A stretch of 36,666 nucleotides of DNA from contig JAQSWD010000014.1 in NCBI GenBank assembly GCA_029266835.1, forward strand, positions 1-36,666, given 5' to 3'. Source of the stretch: Steroidobacteraceae bacterium (GTDB taxonomy: Bacteria > Pseudomonadota > Gammaproteobacteria > Steroidobacterales > Steroidobacteraceae). Position 1 is the stretch's first letter, and each line of letters starts with the position of its first letter. Below are positions 7,321 through 14,461 of the stretch, piece after piece. Made by a program: the position numbers and the translations under genes. The notes under the pieces were generated by a model. That model worked only from the letters and a program-made list of their open reading frames with translations, was not told the DNA's origin and did not search any database.

Positions 7321-7896
7321 CCCCAGCAGCACGTTGATGGCGCCGGTGCCGCCGTCGACGCGGCGCGCGGATGTGAACGCCAGCACGGGGCCGGTCTTGC
7401 GCAGCACCATGTTCACGGCGTTCTTGAGCACGGGGCCGCGATTTCCCGAACCGTGCCCCTTGCCGTGGATGATGCGCACACAGCGCAGCCGCCGCCCGAG
7501 CGCTTCGGCCAGGAATTCGCGCAGCGCGGCCTTGGCCTCTTCCACTCGCAGGCCATGCAGGTCGCAGACGTCTTCCACGCGATACTCGCCGCGCTTGAGC
7601 TTGCGCATCACGCCGTTCTGGATGCCTTCACGGCGGAAGGAAATCTCGTCGCCGGAATCGGTGAACTCCGCTTCGCCATTGCCAGCGCCAAAACCCTGCA
7701 GGCTCTCCACCAGCACCATGGCGCGGTCGGCCGCGGTGAACCGGGCACGAGCCGGCGGTTTGCGTTTCGAAAGCGGAGCGCGCGCGCGCGGCGCGAGGGG
7801 CTTCACGTCGCTCACCGCGTCGCGAAACAGATCTGCTTCCGCCTTGTCGCTATCTGGGGCGCGCTTGCCGTTCAAGCTACCTCCGCGTTGAACCAT
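7309..7896 (-). CDS. Smr-domain protein (MutS2 C-terminal-like nuclease fold)
   Basis: 195 residues. The C-terminal Smr domain (about 105-191) shows both signatures: DLHG at 112-115 and HGKG at 144-147 within IIHGKGHGSGNRG. Stand-alone Smr proteins in proteobacteria (SmrA/SmrB group) have this layout, with a basic, disordered N-terminal region, here rich in Pro/Arg/Lys up to about residue 55. Known members nick DNA or cleave mRNA of collided ribosomes; the specific role here is not readable. The start at 7896 is only 18 bp from the divergent surE start. An alternative start is TTG at 7875, preceded closely by GGAGGT. The last three residues are encoded by the 58-bp palindrome. Confidence 0.88.
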   Translation of the reverse strand: MVQRGGSLNGKRAPDSDKAEADLFRDAVSDVKPLAPRARAPLSKRKPPARARFTAADRAMVLVESLQGFGAGNGEAEFTDSGDEISFRREGIQNGVMRKLKRGEYRVEDVCDLHGLRVEEAKAALREFLAEALGRRLRCVRIIHGKGHGSGNRGPVLKNAVNMVLRKTGPVLAFTSARRVDGGTGAINVLLGGAG

Positions 7897-7914
7897 TGAG
7901 TATATTGCCCGCCG

Positions 7915-8688
7915 GTGCGAATCCTCTTATCCAATGACGATGGCTACCGCGCGCGTGGCATTCACGCCCTGCGGGAGACGCTGAAAGATCTCGGCGATAT
8001 CACGATAGTGGCGCCCGATCGCAATCGAAGCGGCGCCAGCAACTCGCTGACCCTGGAGATGCCGCTGCGCGTCGAGCAGGCGGACGCCGACGTCTACTTC
8101 GTCCAGGGTGGCACGCCCACCGATTGCGTGCACCTGGCGATCTCGGGTTTGTTCCCCTTCGAACCCGACATGGTGGTTTCCGGCGTGAACGACGGTTCGA
8201 ACCTCGGCGACGATGTGTTGTATTCGGGCACGGTGGCCGCGGCCACCGAAGGGCGGTTTCTCGGCAAGCCAGCCGTGGCGGTTTCTCTGCACACCGACGG
8301 CCTGCGCGGCGACGCCGTGCGCCATTTCGCGACCGGCGCCCATTTCGGACGGATCATCGCCGAAAGGCTGGTGAAGACTCCGCTGGTGCTGGCCATGAGC
8401 CGCGCCACCATTCTCAACGTCAATGTGCCGAACCTGCCGCTCGACGACATCAAGGGCATCAGGGTGACGCGCCTCGGAAATCGCCACCGCTCCGAAGCGG
8501 TGCTGCGCGCCGAGGATCCGCGCGGCCGGCCTGTCTACTGGGTGGGCCCCGCCGGTGCGGGCCAGGATGCCGGCCCCGGCACGGATTTCGACGCCGTGGC
8601 CAATGGCTACGTGTCGGTCACGCCTCTCACCGTCGACCTCACCGACCGCGACGCACTCGACCCGCTGCGCGATTGGCTGGGCGCGTGA
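7915..8688 (+). CDS. surE: 5'/3'-nucleotidase SurE
   Basis: 257 residues. The N-terminus [10 protein letters not shown] has Asn7, Asp8 and Asp9, the metal-binding motif of Sur[11 protein letters not shown] and [24 protein letters not shown] (about 94-117) complete the active-site signatures. SurE is a metal-dependent survival-protein phosphatase that hydrolyses nucleoside 5' and 3' monophosphates and short polyphosphate. The start is GTG at 7915; there is no Shine-Dalgarno sequence, and TATATT at 7901-7906 is 8 nt upstream, so a leaderless transcript is possible. pcm begins 10 nt after the stop, the classic surE-pcm pair. Confidence 0.96.
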   Translation: MRILLSNDDGYRARGIHALRETLKDLGDITIVAPDRNRSGASNSLTLEMPLRVEQADADVYFVQGGTPTDCVHLAISGLFPFEPDMVVSGVNDGSNLGDDVLYSGTVAAATEGRFLGKPAVAVSLHTDGLRGDAVRHFATGAHFGRIIAERLVKTPLVLAMSRATILNVNVPNLPLDDIKGIRVTRLGNRHRSEAVLRAEDPRGRPVYWVGPAGAGQDAGPGTDFDAVANGYVSVTPLTVDLTDRDALDPLRDWLGA

Positions 8689-8698
8689 GATCTGCCCG

Positions 8699-9373
8699 AT
8701 GAGCGGCCCCACTCACGGCCGATACGCCGGCATCGGCATGACGTCCGCGCGCACGCGCGACCGGCTGATCCAGCGGCTGCAGGAGCAGGGCATCCGCAAT
8801 CTCGCGGTGCTGGATCGAATTCGCAATGTTCCGCGCCACATCTTCGTCGACGAGGCGCTGGCGTCGCGCGCGTACGAGGACACGGCGCTGCCCATCGGCC
8901 ACTCGCAGACCATTTCGCAGCCCTACATCGTGGCGAGAATGACCGAGGCGTTGATCGAGGGCGACCGCAAGATCGGCAAGGTGCTGGAAGTCGGCACGGG
9001 TTGCGGATACCAGACCGCGGTACTCGCGCCGCTGGTGAAGAAGGTCTACTCCATCGAACGCATCGGGCCGCTGCACAAGCGGGCCAAGGCCACGCTCAAG
9101 GAGCTCGGCGTCAAGAACGTGATGCTCAAGCACGGCGATGGCTTCGAGGGATGGAAGTCGCAGAAGCCTTTCGATGGGATCCTGGTCGCCGCGGCGCCGC
9201 TGTCGGTGCCCGACGCGCTGTTCGCGCAATTGGCCAACAAGGGCAGGCTCATCGTTCCCGTCGGGCCCGAAGGTGCGCAGCAGCTCATCCGGTTCACGCG
9301 TCGCGATGACCACATCGATCGCGAAGTCCTGGGGCCGGTGGCCTTCGTGCCCATGTTGGGTGGCCTGACCTGA
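8699..9373 (+). CDS. pcm: Protein-L-isoaspartate O-methyltransferase
   Basis: 224 residues from the ATG at 8699. An ATG at 8738 (MTSARTRDRL) would give 211 residues and matches where many Pcm proteins begin, so the start is uncertain. NVPRHIFVDE, the ALPIGHSQTISQP loop and the SAM-binding motif LEVGTGCGYQTAVLA (about 96-110) are family hallmarks; LVAAAP and GRLIVPVG follow in the right order. The enzyme methylates isoaspartyl residues to start repair of aged proteins. In many gammaproteobacteria it is followed by nlpD and rpoS; here the next 372 bp hold no such gene and the next gene converges. Confidence 0.95.
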   Translation: MSGPTHGRYAGIGMTSARTRDRLIQRLQEQGIRNLAVLDRIRNVPRHIFVDEALASRAYEDTALPIGHSQTISQPYIVARMTEALIEGDRKIGKVLEVGTGCGYQTAVLAPLVKKVYSIERIGPLHKRAKATLKELGVKNVMLKHGDGFEGWKSQKPFDGILVAAAPLSVPDALFAQLANKGRLIVPVGPEGAQQLIRFTRRDDHIDREVLGPVAFVPMLGGLT

Positions 9374-9388
9374 ACACGCTGCGCTCTG

Positions 9389-9412
9389 GTATTCGAGTAA
9401 TTTCTCGAATAC
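9389..9412. terminator. Hairpin just after pcm
   Basis: A perfect 9-bp inverted repeat, GTATTCGAG then a 6-nt loop TAATTT then CTCGAATAC, begins 15 nt after the pcm stop. Only a weak T-run follows (CTTT, then TTCTTGTTTT further on), so termination is plausible but weak. It might also be an operator. Confidence 0.35.
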
Positions 9413-9561
9413 GCTTTGCCGTGTAACTTCTTGTTTTGCCTAATAACCTGTTCGGACTTTCCGTCGCCGGTTGTCAGCCCCATACGGGCAGGGCTTGTCA
9501 GTCAGGATTTAACATGTTTTTATGTCGCCGCTCGCCGACATCGGACCGGATCATGAACTCT

Positions 9562-9728
9562 GAAGGGTTCCGCATGAAGGCACAGGGGAGAACGGGGAAG
9601 TCGCGGAAACAAGAAGAACAAGCCGTCAAGAAGAAAAAGAAATTCGCCAGTAATTCGAGTCTGTCAGCTTCGAACCATTGGCCTCGCTAAACAACTTTCT
9701 CCCCCTGTGTCTTCTTGCGGAACCCTTC
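9562..9728. repeat. Imperfect 31/32-bp inverted repeats flanking a 104-bp A-rich core
   Basis: The left arm 9562-9592 begins GAAGGGTTCCGCA. The complement of 9697-9728 begins with the same 13 bases and continues to match through CACAGGGG and AGAA; over the arms I count two mismatches and one single-base indel. The enclosed segment is A/G-rich on the + strand. The right arm lies just outside the 3' end of the Mth938-like gene. Arms of this length around a short non-coding core suggest a small non-autonomous element or a duplicated repeat. There is no obvious target-site duplication. Confidence 0.7.
9574..9690 (+). CDS. Possible lysine-rich 38-residue micro-ORF
   Basis: The frame from ATG 9574 to TAA encodes a strongly basic peptide with KKKKK near the middle. 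GAAGGG lies 6 nt upstream and a possible promoter (TTGTCA 9495-9500, TTTTAT 9518-9523) precedes it. No family is recognised. Its first codons lie inside the left arm of the inverted repeat, so this ribosome-binding-like sequence may be coincidental. In-frame ATGs upstream at 9553 and a TTG at 9436 would lengthen it. The peptide may not be made. Confidence 0.2.
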   Translation: MKAQGRTGKSRKQEEQAVKKKKKFASNSSLSASNHWPR

Positions 9729-9745
9729 GACGGGCCGCAGGCGGA

Positions 9746-10135
9746 CTAACCGCCATATAACGGGCCAGGCAACAGGATTGCCGCCAGCACCTTCCGCTCC
9801 TCGCTGACCAGCACGTTGTACGTGCGGCATGCGGCGCCGATTTCCATGACCTCGATGCCGATCTTCCGCGAGGAAAACTCCGCACGCATGGCGGCGCTGG
9901 GGAATTGCTGCCGCGCGCCCGTGGACAGCACCACCACCTCGGGCTTGAACTCGAACAGTGGCGCAAGGTGATCGAGCGCCAGCGTCGCCACGTCGCGCGG
10001 CGCCCAATCCCGGATCAAGGTGTTCGCGCCGATGATGCAGCTCGCGCGCAGATCTTCCTCGCCCACGGTGACAAAGTCGGCGCCGTAACGGCGGATGAGA
10101 TTGAGGCCCCCGGGCGAGTGCTGAGTGAACTTCAT
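9746..10135 (-). CDS. Mth938-like domain protein (DUF498 / AAMDC-NDUFAF3 fold)
   Basis: 129 residues, typical size. PGGLNLIRRYGADFVTVG at the N-terminus, PEVVVLSTGARQQFP in the middle and GIEVMEIGAACRTYNVLVSEERKVLAALLP-like C-terminal segment are the hallmarks of the Mth938 fold, found in all domains of life. The eukaryotic relative NDUFAF3 is a complex I assembly factor; the bacterial function is not established. The ATG at 10135 is 20 bp from the divergent RpfE-like start, so the two share a promoter region. Its 3' end faces the inverted-repeat region. Confidence is high for the fold and low for any function. Confidence 0.85.
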   Translation of the reverse strand: MKFTQHSPGGLNLIRRYGADFVTVGEEDLRASCIIGANTLIRDWAPRDVATLALDHLAPLFEFKPEVVVLSTGARQQFPSAAMRAEFSSRKIGIEVMEIGAACRTYNVLVSEERKVLAAILLPGPLYGG

Positions 10136-10155
10136 GGCTTCGATACGATAGCGTC

Positions 10156-11145
10156 ATGCGCCGCCTCACGCTGATCCTTTCCGATCTCTATCTGCCGGCG
10201 GAATCCGCCGGCGGCTCGGTGCCGCGCACCTACGATCTGCCGGCGCTCGACTGGCTGCTGCGCATGGCGGATGTGCAGCGCATCGGCGACTGGCGAGACT
10301 GGTTGCGCTCGCTGGCGGGCGGCCCGGACGCCGACCTGCGGCTCGGAACCATCGCCTCCCGAGTGACTCGCGCCGATGCGACGTCGGACGAATGGCGGGC
10401 CGACGCCTGGATCGCGACCCCCGTTCACCTGGAGGCGCGGCTCGATCATGCGCGACTCGTGGATGGCGGCTTGCTTCGCATCGATGATGTCGAGCGCCTG
10501 CGATGGTGCGAGGAGTTCGGCCGCGTGTTCGGTCCGTCGTACACGCTGCGACCCGGAGGTGACCGCGCCTTCCTGTTGTCAGGCATCGCCCCTGTCGCGG
10601 TACACACGGTGGACCCCGCGCGGCTCCTGGGCGCCGAGATCGGGCCCGCATTGCCCGGCGCCGAAGCACCGGAGTTGCGCAGGCTCTGGACCGAGATCGA
10701 GATGTGGCTTCACGGCTCGGAGTTGAATAACGCGCGTCAACGGTCCGGCAAGCGGCGCATCACGGCGCTCTGGCTCTGGGGCAACGAGCCAGGCCCGCGC
10801 GGCGGAAACCGCGGGGATCCCGCCGACTATGACTTCCAGGGTGGCGACCCCTTCATCGGCGGCTTGGCAGGTCACACCGGAACCGACGCAACGGCCGACA
10901 GTTTTTCAGTGCTGCGTGTCCTGCGGAACCACGCGGTGGTCGAGTTCGCGCCGTTGACCGGCGGGCAACAGGAAACATTGCCCGCGCTGGAGACGCGCTG
11001 GTTCGCGCCCGCGCGAGCCGCACTCGAAGAAGGTCGACTCGAATATGTGCAAGTGGTCGCCAATGACCGGCTGTTCACCGTACGTCCGCGCGCGCGCCTG
11101 AAATTCTGGCGCCGCCGGCGCGGCTGGCTCGAATCTCTCGCATAA
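10156..11145 (+). CDS. RpfE-like conserved protein upstream of recJ
   Basis: 329 residues, no signal peptide or membrane helix visible. The start MRRLTLILSDLYLPAE and later segments (RITALWLWGNEPGP, WFAPARAALEEGRLEYVQVV) resemble the RpfE-type regulatory protein that lies beside recJ in Xanthomonas and is sometimes annotated as a phosphoglycerate-mutase-like protein. The match is from memory of the family and of the recJ neighbourhood, not from a search. No catalytic motif can be assigned with confidence. The recJ ATG follows 21 nt after its stop, suggesting an operon. TACGAT at 10144-10149 is 6 nt before the ATG, so the transcript may be leaderless. Confidence 0.6.
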   Translation: MRRLTLILSDLYLPAESAGGSVPRTYDLPALDWLLRMADVQRIGDWRDWLRSLAGGPDADLRLGTIASRVTRADATSDEWRADAWIATPVHLEARLDHARLVDGGLLRIDDVERLRWCEEFGRVFGPSYTLRPGGDRAFLLSGIAPVAVHTVDPARLLGAEIGPALPGAEAPELRRLWTEIEMWLHGSELNNARQRSGKRRITALWLWGNEPGPRGGNRGDPADYDFQGGDPFIGGLAGHTGTDATADSFSVLRVLRNHAVVEFAPLTGGQQETLPALETRWFAPARAALEEGRLEYVQVVANDRLFTVRPRARLKFWRRRRGWLESLA

Positions 11146-11166
11146 TTGCCTGATGGAAAACTTTCG

Positions 11167-12876
11167 ATGGAATTGAAAATCGCGCGGCGCGGTTGTCCCG
11201 GCGAGGTGGGCGATGCAACCCTGCATCCCGTACTGCGCCGTGCCTACGCGGCGCGCGGCGTGCGTGACAGCGCCGAGCTCGCGCTGACGCTCGATCGCCT
11301 GATGCCCGTGGGCACGCTCGAGGGCGTCGATGCCGCCGTACGGCTCATCCTCGAACACCGCGAGCGCCGCATCATCGTCATTGGTGATTTCGACGCCGAC
11401 GGCGCCACCAGCACGGCGCTGATCGTCCGCTGCCTGCGCGCGTGGGGTTTCGCATCCGTCGATTTCCTGGTGCCGAACCGTTTCGAGTTCGGCTACGGGC
11501 TCACGCCGGAAATCGTGGGGTTGGCGGCGGAACGTTCGCCCACCCTCATCGTCACCGTCGACAATGGCATCTCCAGCAACGCCGGCGTGGCCGCGGCGCG
11601 TGAGCGCGGCATCCAGGTGCTGGTGACCGATCACCACCTGCCGGGACCGGTGTTGCCGGAAGCCGATGTCATCGTGAATCCCAACGTGTCGGGCAGCACC
11701 TTCGGCAGCAAGGCGCTGGCCGGCGTGGGCGTGGCGTTCTACGTGATGGCGGCCCTGCGCCGCGAGATCGACGCGCGCGGCAACGTGGTCATGCCGCCGG
11801 TCACCGATTTCCTCGACCTCGTCGCGCTCGGCACCGTGGCGGACCTGGTGCCGCTGGACACGAACAATCGTGTGCTGGTCGCGCAGGGCATTCGCCGCAT
11901 CCGCGCCGGTCGCGCGGTGCCGGGCATCCGTGCATTGCTGTCCATCGGCAACCGGTCGATGGCCACCGTCACGGCGGCCGATCTCGGCTTCACCCTCGGT
12001 CCGCGGCTGAACGCCGCGGGCCGGCTCGATGACATGTCCATCGGCATCCGCTGCCTGCTGGCGGAGACCGACAGCGAAGCGCTGGCGCTGGCCACGCGTC
12101 TCGACCAGCTCAACGCCGAGCGCCGCGAAATCGAAGCTCGCATGCAGGTCATGGCGCTGGCGGCGGTGAGTCACTTGCGCGAACGCGAAGAGGAGGGGCC
12201 GACGCGTCAGGGTGTCTGCCTGTTCGACCCCGATTGGCACCAGGGCGTCGTCGGCCTGGTCGCGAGCCGCATCAAGGATCGCATCCGCCGCCCGGTCATC
12301 GCGTTCGCGCGTGCCGGTGACGGCCAGCTCCGCGGGTCGGCACGATCGGTGACCGGCATCCACATCCGCGACGTGCTGGATGGCATGGCGGCGCGCCACC
12401 CGCAACTCATCAGCCGCTTCGGCGGGCACGCGATGGCTGCGGGGCTCTCGCTCGAGGAAGCCAACCTCGATGCGTTCGCGCGCGCCTTCGACGAGGAGGT
12501 TTCGCGCTGGCGCGATCCGGGCATTCCCGCGAACCATGTCGAGACGGATGGCGAGCTCACCAGCGAGGAGATCGCGCTCGAGACCGCGCAGGCTTTGCGT
12601 GAGGGCGGGCCCTGGGGCCAGGCGTTTCCGGAACCCTGCTTCGACGGCCGGTTCGCGGTGAAGAACGCGCGCGTGGTCGGCGAGAAACATCTCAAGATGT
12701 GGGTGACATCCGGCGACGGCGCGCGCAGCTTCGATGCCATCGCCTTCAACTTCAAGGGCGCCGACGAGAATCCGCCGCTGCCGGCGGGCGACGTGCACCT
12801 GGTCTACCGCCTCGACATCAACGAATACAAGGGAGAGCGCCGGCTGCAACTGCTGGTGGATCACGTGCTGCCATGA
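11167..12876 (+). CDS. recJ: Single-stranded-DNA-specific exonuclease RecJ
   Basis: 569 residues from the ATG at 11167; a TTG at 11146 would add seven residues abutting the upstream stop and is less likely. DHH-phosphoesterase motifs appear in order: IGDFDADGATSTA (Asp74, Asp76, Asp78), TVDNGISS (Asp132) and VTDHHLPG (Asp155, His156, His157). The DHHA1 segment FGGHAMAAGLSL follows at about 418, and the C-terminal OB-like region ends in RRLQLLVDHVLP. RecJ degrades single-stranded DNA 5' to 3' in recombination (RecFOR pathway), mismatch and base-excision repair. A GNAT gene starts in an ATGA overlap with its stop. Length matches the family. Confidence 0.96.
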   Translation: MELKIARRGCPGEVGDATLHPVLRRAYAARGVRDSAELALTLDRLMPVGTLEGVDAAVRLILEHRERRIIVIGDFDADGATSTALIVRCLRAWGFASVDFLVPNRFEFGYGLTPEIVGLAAERSPTLIVTVDNGISSNAGVAAARERGIQVLVTDHHLPGPVLPEADVIVNPNVSGSTFGSKALAGVGVAFYVMAALRREIDARGNVVMPPVTDFLDLVALGTVADLVPLDTNNRVLVAQGIRRIRAGRAVPGIRALLSIGNRSMATVTAADLGFTLGPRLNAAGRLDDMSIGIRCLLAETDSEALALATRLDQLNAERREIEARMQVMALAAVSHLREREEEGPTRQGVCLFDPDWHQGVVGLVASRIKDRIRRPVIAFARAGDGQLRGSARSVTGIHIRDVLDGMAARHPQLISRFGGHAMAAGLSLEEANLDAFARAFDEEVSRWRDPGIPANHVETDGELTSEEIALETAQALREGGPWGQAFPEPCFDGRFAVKNARVVGEKHLKMWVTSGDGARSFDAIAFNFKGADENPPLPAGDVHLVYRLDINEYKGERRLQLLVDHVLP

Positions 12877-13331
12877 CTAACTACACCATCCGGCCCGGCG
12901 ACCCGTTGTCCGCCGAGGCGCGCGCGTTGATCGCCGAACTGGACGCCTTCAACACGGCGCTGTATCCGGCCGAGAGCAACCACTTCGATTCCCCGGAGAC
13001 GCTGGCCGCAGGCGCTGGCATTTTCCTGGTGGTGGAACAGGACGGCGAAATCGTCGGTTGCGGCGCCGCCAAGCACTGCGGCGGCTGGGCCGAGCTGAAG
13101 CGCATGTACCTGAAACCCAAGGCCCGCGGCGGTGGCATCGCGCTGGCCATGCTGGTCAGGCTGCTGGACTGGGCACGATCGGAAGGGCTGCCGTTGGCGC
13201 GCCTGGAGACCGGCAATGTGAGCGTCGGCGCGCTGCGCTTGTATCGCCGCGCCGGGTTCAAGGAAATCCCGGCGTTTCCGCCCTACCGGCCCGACCCCCT
13301 GTCGATATTCATGGAGCGCGCGCTCAGGTAG
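12873..13331 (+). CDS. GNAT-family N-acetyltransferase
   Basis: 152 residues, starting at the ATG that overlaps the recJ stop by 4 nt (ATGA), so translation is probably coupled. The acetyl-CoA-binding region is LKRMYLKPKARGGGIALAMLVRLLDWA (about 77-103), with the R/Q-x-x-G-x-G/A pattern as ARGGGIA. LETGNVSVGALRLYRRAGFKEI is the usual GNAT beta5-alpha4 end, followed by a PYRPDPLSIFMER tail common in small PanZ-unlike acetyltransferases. The substrate, small molecule or protein, cannot be told. Nothing else in the neighbourhood suggests a pathway. Confidence 0.88.
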   Translation: MTNYTIRPGDPLSAEARALIAELDAFNTALYPAESNHFDSPETLAAGAGIFLVVEQDGEIVGCGAAKHCGGWAELKRMYLKPKARGGGIALAMLVRLLDWARSEGLPLARLETGNVSVGALRLYRRAGFKEIPAFPPYRPDPLSIFMERALR

Positions 13332-13359
13332 GATGCGCGCCCCCATTGCCGGGATCCCT

Positions 13360-14461
13360 ATGCCTCTCGAACTTGGACAATTGAAGCGTCAACTCGCCGA
13401 TCTCAAGGAACGCATCAGTTCCTTGAGGGGGTTTCTTTGAGTACGACATCAAGAAAGAGCGCCTAGAGGAAGTCAGCCGCGAACTCGAGGATCCGGGTGT
13501 CTGGCAGAAGCCGGAGAAGGCCCAGGAGCTTGGCAAGGAGCGCGCGCGGCTCACCACCGAGCTGGCCGACATGGACAAGTCCACGGGCGGCATCGACAGC
13601 GCGATCGAACTACTCGATCTCGCAGAGAGCGAGAACGACGAAGGCATGGCGCGCGAAATCGAACGTGACGCCGAGAAGCTGGAAGTCGACGTCCGCAAGC
13701 TCGAATTCAAGCGCATGTTCCGCGGCGAGATGGACTCGCACAACGCCTTCGTCGACATCCAGGCGGGCGCGGGCGGCACCGAGGCGCAGGACTGGGCGCA
13801 GATGCTGCTGCGCATGTATCTCAAGTGGGCGGCGCAACGCGGCTTCGACGCCGAGGTCATCGACTCGCAGGCCGGTGAAGTCGCGGGCATGAAGAGCGCA
13901 ACCGTCGAGATCAAGGGCGAGTATGCCTATGGCTGGCTGCGCACCGAGACCGGCGTGCATCGCCTGGTGCGCAAGTCGCCGTTCGATTCGGGCAACCGCC
14001 GCCACACCTCGTTCGCGTCGGTGTTCGTTTCGCCCGAAGTCGACGACGACATCAAGATCGACCTGAATCCGGCCGACATCAGCATGGATGTGTATCGCTC
14101 CAGCGGCGCTGGCGGCCAGCACGTGAACAAGACCGAATCGGCGGTGCGCCTGACGCATGGTCCGTCGGGTATTGTGGTCGCCTGCCAGAACGAACGCAGC
14201 CAGCACAAGAATCGCGCGACGGCCATGAAAATGCTGAAGGCCAAGCTCTACGAGCTCGAAGTCAACAAGCGCAATGCCGCGTCGAAGGTCCTGGAAGATG
14301 CCAAGAGCGACGTGAGCTGGGGCAACCAGATACGCTCCTACGTGCTCGACCAGTCGCGCATCAAGGATCTGCGCACCGATGTCGAGATCGGCGACACCAA
14401 CAAGGTGCTCGACGGGCACCTCGACCCCTTCATGGAAGCTTCGCTCAAGGCGGGACTGTGA
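13360..14461 (+). CDS. prfB: Peptide chain release factor 2, with programmed +1 frameshift
   Basis: The gene reads from ATG 13360 through 26 codons to an in-frame TGA at 13438-13440, then continues one base forward (GAG at 13439-13441) to a TGA at 14459-14461, giving a 366-residue product (E. coli RF2 has 365). [11 protein letters not shown] carries GGQ at about 251-253, which triggers peptidyl-tRNA hydrolysis, and KSPF carries SPF at about 206-208, the tripeptide for UGA/UAA recognition. A three-helix N-terminal domain precedes these. RF2 level feeds back on itself through the frameshift: when RF2 is scarce, ribosomes slip and make more. lysS follows with a 4-nt overlap (GTGA), the conserved prfB-lysS pair. 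Confidence 0.97.
13426..13440 (+). promoter_or_regulatory. prfB programmed +1 frameshift site
   Basis: AGGGGG (13426-13431, an internal Shine-Dalgarno-like stretch) is followed by TTT and then CTT TGA (13435-13440), with G as the next base. This is the classic RF2 autoregulatory slippage site; on CTT the tRNA-Leu slips +1 to UUU and reading continues with GAG TAC GAC. The spacing of three bases between AGGGGG and CTT is the same as in E. coli. Confidence 0.95.

Larger units (their letters stand above)
9374..9745. other. 372-bp convergent intergenic region, AT-richer than its surroundings
   Basis: This gap lies between the stops of pcm and the Mth938-like gene. In order it holds the 9389-9412 hairpin; two TTGTCA boxes (9471-9476 and 9495-9500); a TTTTAT box at 9518-9523, 17 nt after the second TTGTCA and so a possible promoter; and an inverted-repeat pair at 9562-9592 and 9697-9728 around an A-rich core. 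No rpoS, nlpD or other recognisable protein gene is present. A small lysine-rich ORF may be encoded in the core. Confidence 0.6.

Noticed and set aside
9687..10169. 160-residue open frame on the minus strand overlapping the Mth938-like gene
   Set aside because: It is in another frame of the gene with clear Mth938 homology and has no recognisable domain.
10906..12864. 652-residue open frame on the minus strand across recJ
   Set aside because: It is antisense to recJ, whose DHH motifs prove the coding strand. Long antisense frames are common in high-GC genes, and the translation is Arg/His/Ala-rich with no domain.
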